The notes below the pieces were generated by a model. That model did no database searches. It saw only the letters and a list, made by a program, of their open reading frames with translations, and had not been told where the DNA came from. Made by a program: the position numbers and the translations under genes. Of a DNA stretch of 9,499 bases, positions 5,775-9,499 are shown piece after piece (the first letter of the stretch is position 1; each line of letters starts with the position of its first letter). The stretch comes from Desulfobacteraceae bacterium (lineage in GTDB: Bacteria > Desulfobacterota > Desulfobacteria > Desulfobacterales > ETH-SRB1): assembly GCA_013202725.1 (NCBI GenBank), contig JABMRH010000173.1, positions 1 through 9,499 on the forward strand, given 5' to 3'.

Positions 5775-8324
5775 GTGCGTCGTCTATTGAACATATTCAG
5801 AAGAAAGGTCGCTGCCCCCCAGCCTGCCTCGGATGAGGAGCGGCCCTTTAAAGAGAGATATCTTTACTTTAAAAAACTTCTCTCTGAAAACAACGCTGTT
5901 TTGGAGATAATGGCTGATCTTGAAGATAAGCGTTCAGGTGAATATATATTCGATATGAATTATATCAGGACCAGTTGCAGTAAACTGGTGGACAGCGTTC
6001 AGAATATTATCGTGAATCTTGATAAACTCTCAAAAGGTAAATACCCTGATCTTTATTTTGCATTCGCAAAGATTAATTCAAAAATCGAGGCTACCCTTAC
6101 AAACAAGACTGAAATTCCGGTAACGGATTTTACTATTCCATTTGATTCAGTGACAAAAGATATGGTTAACAGTGTTGGTGGTAAAAATGCCAACCTTGGT
6201 GAGATCAAGAATAAGATTGGCCTGCCTGTTCCTGATGGCTTTTGCATAAGTGCTTATGCTTTTAAAAGATTTATTGAATTTAATGAGTTAAAAAATAAGA
6301 TTATTCTAAGTTCAGTAGATATAGTTGATATGGAAGGTTTAAATAAAATCAGCAGGGAAGCGCAGAACCTGATTATGCAATCTCAAATCCCTCCTGATAT
6401 TGAAAGCAGTATATCGAATGCATTCTCAGAACTATCCCGGAAAATCTCCAGCAGAGCCGGCTCACCAACAGCCTCGGTCCGCAGCAGCGCTATACATGAA
6501 GATGCCAAGTTTACCTTCGCAGGTCAGTATAAAACTGCGCTCAATGTTAAAGCTGACAATGTTATAGAAAACTATAAAAGAGTTATCTCCAGCCTGTTTA
6601 GCCCAAGAGCCATATTTTACTACAAGAGTAAAGGATTTGAAGAAGAAGATATGGTCATGGCGGTTGGAGTAGTTGAAATGATAGATGCCAAGGCAAGCGG
6701 GGTCATGTATTCGAGAGATCCAACCGATGCTGAAAAGAATGACATTATCATCAATGCTGTATGGGGCCTTGGTAAGTATGCAGTTGATGGGACGGTAGCC
6801 CCAAACGTATATATAGTATCCAGGGATGAACCAAGGACGATTTTGGAAAAAACTACGCCTGGACAGGAGGTTATGCTCAAATGTAATCCAAAAGAGGATG
6901 TAGTTGAAGTTGAAGTTCCGGAGGAGATAAGGACAACTTCATGTTTAACCGATGATCAGATAAAGTCTCTTGCTGATTATGCTATAGTGCTTGAGAAACA
7001 TTATGATACACCTCAAGATATAGAATGGGCAATTGATGAAAAGAATAATTTTTTTATTTTACAGACCAGACCCCTTAGGATCTTAAAAGAAAAACCTGTC
7101 AAGAATATTCAAGCAATTACAAAGGGTTATAAAATTATTATCAATAATGGGAATATTGCATGCAAAGGTGTTGGCGCAGGAAAGGTTTTTTTTATTAAAA
7201 AAGAAGAAGATCTTGAAAAATTTCCTGAAGGGGCTGTTCTTGTAGCCAAACATACCTCGCCCAAGTTTGTCACGGTCATGAACAAAACCAGCGCGATTGT
7301 TGCCGATGTTGGAAGTCCTACCGGCCATATGGCATCGCTGGCCAGAGAGTATAATGTACCTACTATCCTCAATACCAAGATAGCCATGAAGACATTGGAA
7401 GCTGATAAGGAGATAACCGTTGATGCTATTAACGGGAATATTTATGAAGGACGTATAGAAGAACTTATTGAAGCAGGAAAAAGGGAGAATCCCTTCAAGG
7501 ATACCGCGGTTTTTAAGTTCTTGCGTGCGTTATTAAACAATATAGTGCCTTTGAACCTAATTTATCCTGAAGATGAAAAGTTTAGCCCGGATTATTGTGA
7601 AACTTTTCATGATATAACAAGATTTGCCCATGAAGTGGCGATGAGAGAGATGTTTCAAGTAGCTGATAGCCCCAATATAAAAAAGCGAGAGGCTGTCAAG
7701 ATTGAAGTTAAAATTCCACTTGAGATATATGTTATAGACTTGGATGGCGGCATAAAAAGTGATTCAAAAAAAATAACGCCGGATCAAATTCTTTCCATGC
7801 CAATGAATGCGTTGCTGAGAGGCATGATGGATATAGAATGGCCCGGCCCACCACCCATAAATGTAAAGGGGTTTTTGAGCGTGGTCGCCAGTACTGCCAT
7901 GCAGCCTCACTCTGAAAAGTTATTATGGGAACCCAGCTTTGCTATAATTTCCAGGGAATATATGAACTTTAATATCAGGCTGGGCTATCATATCCAGACT
8001 ATCGAGGCATATGTTGGTGATAACATTAATGATAACTATATCCGATTTTTATTTAAGGGTGGTGGCGCTTCTATTGATAGACGAGCCAGGAGGACTAAAC
8101 TTATTAAAGAGATTTTAGAGCGGGTGGATTTTGATGTAAAAAGAACTGGAGATGTTCTTGATGCAAGGGTCACCAAGTATGATAAACCAAATATTTTAAA
8201 AAAACTGGGCATATTGGCTCGTATGACAGCATACACTAAACAATTAGACATGACTCTTTTTAATGATGCCATGGTTGACTGGTATCTTAAAGAGTTCATA
8301 AATAAATATTACATTGCGGAATAA
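5775..8324 (+). CDS. PEP-synthase/PPDK-like phosphotransferase with unrecognised C-terminal domain
   Basis: Started at GTG 5775 (AAGG at 6 nt), this is an 849-residue protein. After a helical N-terminal region (about 15-110) comes the PPDK/PEP-synthase ATP-grasp domain (about 118-435). It has GGKNANLGE (135-143), SVRSSAIHEDAKFTFAGQY (234-252), SGVMYSRDP and the closing QTRP (430-433). The swivelling phosphohistidine domain follows (about 460-565), with TGHMASLAREYNVP and probable catalytic H518. The PEP/pyruvate TIM barrel expected next is absent. Instead about 280 residues (566-849) of unfamiliar sequence follow, rich in charged and aromatic residues and including EWPGPPP and LFKGGGAS. By analogy with rifampin phosphotransferase, which also couples these two domains to another acceptor domain, it may phosphorylate an unknown acceptor; this is inference. 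A longer start at 5673 would translate the intergenic repeat and is rejected. Confidence 0.88.
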   Translation: MRRLLNIFRRKVAAPQPASDEERPFKERYLYFKKLLSENNAVLEIMADLEDKRSGEYIFDMNYIRTSCSKLVDSVQNIIVNLDKLSKGKYPDLYFAFAKINSKIEATLTNKTEIPVTDFTIPFDSVTKDMVNSVGGKNANLGEIKNKIGLPVPDGFCISAYAFKRFIEFNELKNKIILSSVDIVDMEGLNKISREAQNLIMQSQIPPDIESSISNAFSELSRKISSRAGSPTASVRSSAIHEDAKFTFAGQYKTALNVKADNVIENYKRVISSLFSPRAIFYYKSKGFEEEDMVMAVGVVEMIDAKASGVMYSRDPTDAEKNDIIINAVWGLGKYAVDGTVAPNVYIVSRDEPRTILEKTTPGQEVMLKCNPKEDVVEVEVPEEIRTTSCLTDDQIKSLADYAIVLEKHYDTPQDIEWAIDEKNNFFILQTRPLRILKEKPVKNIQAITKGYKIIINNGNIACKGVGAGKVFFIKKEEDLEKFPEGAVLVAKHTSPKFVTVMNKTSAIVADVGSPTGHMASLAREYNVPTILNTKIAMKTLEADKEITVDAINGNIYEGRIEELIEAGKRENPFKDTAVFKFLRALLNNIVPLNLIYPEDEKFSPDYCETFHDITRFAHEVAMREMFQVADSPNIKKREAVKIEVKIPLEIYVIDLDGGIKSDSKKITPDQILSMPMNALLRGMMDIEWPGPPPINVKGFLSVVASTAMQPHSEKLLWEPSFAIISREYMNFNIRLGYHIQTIEAYVGDNINDNYIRFLFKGGGASIDRRARRTKLIKEILERVDFDVKRTGDVLDARVTKYDKPNILKKLGILARMTAYTKQLDMTLFNDAMVDWYLKEFINKYYIAE

Positions 8325-8335
8325 AGTAAACTAAA

Positions 8336-8545
8336 TTCAGAACTCCTGAACTGGCGTAATTTCAGATGTTACAAACTGGGAGATATTACACAAAACTGCT
8401 CTGATTTAATCGGAAATTCGCTAAATATTCATCGGAAATCTGTTGCATCTGAATTTACGCTACTCTAAATGCTACAAAATTTGTAGATCCGCAATATACA
8501 ATACTTTGTAGTTAATCATCATCTCCTTACGTCAGGAGTTCTGAA
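8336..8545. mobile_element. MITE-like element with perfect 14-bp terminal inverted repeats
   Basis: TTCAGAACTCCTGA (8336-8349) is matched perfectly by TCAGGAGTTCTGAA (8532-8545). AAATT occurs at both outer ends (8333-8337 and 8544-8548), overlapping the last 2 bp of each repeat, as a 5-bp target duplication would around a 12-bp terminal repeat. A nested imperfect pair lies at 8354-8373 and 8441-8460 (17 of 20 bases). Inside are two copies of ATCGGAAAT spaced 22 bp apart (8409, 8431) and a perfect CTACAAA-A-TTTGTAG palindrome (8472-8486). It encodes no protein. The right end supplies the AGGAG that precedes the kinase start. A structured leader RNA is an alternative reading. Confidence 0.55.
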
Positions 8546-8548
8546 ATT

Positions 8549-9499
8549 GTGAATGAAATGAATGTTGATATTGTGGGTGGAGGCAGAAAGGACAACCTGC
8601 CGGCAAACAAAGAATTTTTAAATGCCATTATCAATGGGATCAGAGACCAGATTATGGTTGTTGATCGGGATTGCAGGATAGAAGAAGTAAATAAAGCGTT
8701 TTTAAATAGAGTTGGCAAGCAAAAAAAGGAGGTTATTGGCAGGCATTGTTATCATGTCCTTCATGGTGAGGATAAACCTTGTAAAATTTCAAATCATTTC
8801 TGTCCTGTGCAGGAAGCATTCAATAGCGGTAAACCAGGCGAAACCTTTCATACCAGTTATGATGGCCGCAAGGTTTCACATTTCAGAATTATAGCATATC
8901 CAATGCCGGATGAAAATGGATCTGTTACAAGGGTAATTGTAATGGCCAGGGATATCACCAAGTGGAAAAAAAGCGGAGACCATATTTATCATGTACAAAA
9001 ATTGGTATTTTTAGGTAAATTGGCGGCTGGTCTGGCCCATGAACTCAATAATCCAGTAGGAGTAATACTGGGCTTCGCAGATCTTCTTTTAGAAAAGATG
9101 GAACCCGGGAGCAAGGAATACGATATGCTCAAAACCATAGAAAGACAAGGGCTGAATTGTAAAAGAATTGTCGAAAATCTGTTAAGCTTTGCGAGACATC
9201 CTGAATCTACTGAATATTCTACTGATGTGAATGAAAGTATTGAAAAAGTGCTTTCATTGGTTGAAGATATATTGCTTACTGAAAATATTTCCATAGTTAA
9301 GAACTATACAAAAGATATTCCTAATGTAAGGGGGGATTCTATACAGCTGCAGCAGGTATTTATCAATTTGATTACAAATGCTGTTTCAGCTATGCAGGGA
9401 GGAGGAACTCTGACCATTTGCACCGGGCTCGATACCTCCGGTGATAGAATCGAAATAGTTTTCAAGGATACAGGACACGGTATTAAAAAAGAATACAGA
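8549..9499 (+). CDS. PAS sensor histidine kinase, NtrB-like, partial (C-terminus beyond right edge)
   Basis: The 317 visible residues show a PAS domain (about 22-135), a dimerisation/phosphoacceptor domain (about 150-218) and the start of the ATPase domain. The H-box is LAAGLAHELNNP with phosphoacceptor H164. The N-box is QVFINLITNAVSAM (N273 and N277), and the G1 box is DTGHGI (307-312). There is no membrane segment, so it should be cytoplasmic. The PAS domain has cysteines C67, C78 and C85, placed as in the activator's PAS domain after a shared GR-x-C-[FY]-x-V-L. I chose GTG 8549 because AGGAG (8534-8538) lies 10 nt before it; ATG 8558 is possible but 19 nt away. The ribosome site lies within the terminal inverted repeat of the preceding element. 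A cognate response regulator is expected beyond the edge (inference). Confidence 0.9.
   Translation, partial: MNEMNVDIVGGGRKDNLPANKEFLNAIINGIRDQIMVVDRDCRIEEVNKAFLNRVGKQKKEVIGRHCYHVLHGEDKPCKISNHFCPVQEAFNSGKPGETFHTSYDGRKVSHFRIIAYPMPDENGSVTRVIVMARDITKWKKSGDHIYHVQKLVFLGKLAAGLAHELNNPVGVILGFADLLLEKMEPGSKEYDMLKTIERQGLNCKRIVENLLSFARHPESTEYSTDVNESIEKVLSLVEDILLTENISIVKNYTKDIPNVRGDSIQLQQVFINLITNAVSAMQGGGTLTICTGLDTSGDRIEIVFKDTGHGIKKEYR

Overview
This window most likely comes from an anaerobic, respiring deltaproteobacterium (Desulfobacterota, sulfate- or sulfur-reducer-like). I infer this from the multihaem c-type cytochrome, the PAS-type sigma-54 activator, the NifX-like small protein, the NtrB-like kinase and the style of intergenic palindromic repeats. 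No species can be named from the sequence alone. No rRNA, tRNA or CRISPR array was seen.

Layout. (1) 1-757, minus strand: a membrane-anchored PAS sensor that is split. A 57-residue anchor peptide overlaps by 7 nt a PAS-domain reading frame that runs off the left edge. (2) 887-2227, minus strand: a PAS - AAA+ - Fis sigma-54 activator. (3) 2228-2659: a 432-nt divergent control region with a near-consensus -24/-12 promoter facing right, a consensus IHF core and a perfect upstream dyad. (4) 2660-4905, plus strand: a NifX-family protein, an 11-haem exported cytochrome and a periplasmic rhodanese, closed by two tandem intrinsic terminators. (5) 5071-5774: a REP-like hairpin, a CBS-pair protein and a GTCATTCC-type repeat. 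(6) 5775-8324: a PEP-synthase/PPDK-like phosphotransferase with the ATP-grasp and phosphohistidine domains, but an unrecognised C-terminal domain in place of the PEP/pyruvate barrel. (7) 8336-8545: a roughly 210-bp element with perfect 14-bp terminal inverted repeats. (8) 8549-9499: an NtrB-like histidine kinase that runs off the right edge.

The most notable point is that the cytochrome is carried by two open stretches in the same frame, separated by a single TGA at 3232-3234. The signal peptide and haem 1 lie before it, and ten intact haem sites lie after it. A 6-bp GGCGCC hairpin with a GTT loop begins 14 nt after the TGA, with the loop 20 nt away, which fits the general form of a bacterial SECIS. 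The best reading is a selenocysteine-containing undecahaem cytochrome, although a sequencing error or a nonsense mutation cannot be excluded.

Working model (inference): the divergently encoded activator senses a redox or metabolic cue through a PAS domain bearing a cysteine triad. It then switches on the NifX-like / cytochrome / rhodanese operon through sigma-54, giving a periplasmic electron-transfer and sulfur-handling module. The CBS protein, the PEP-synthase-like enzyme and the second kinase look like a separate signalling or energy-status group.
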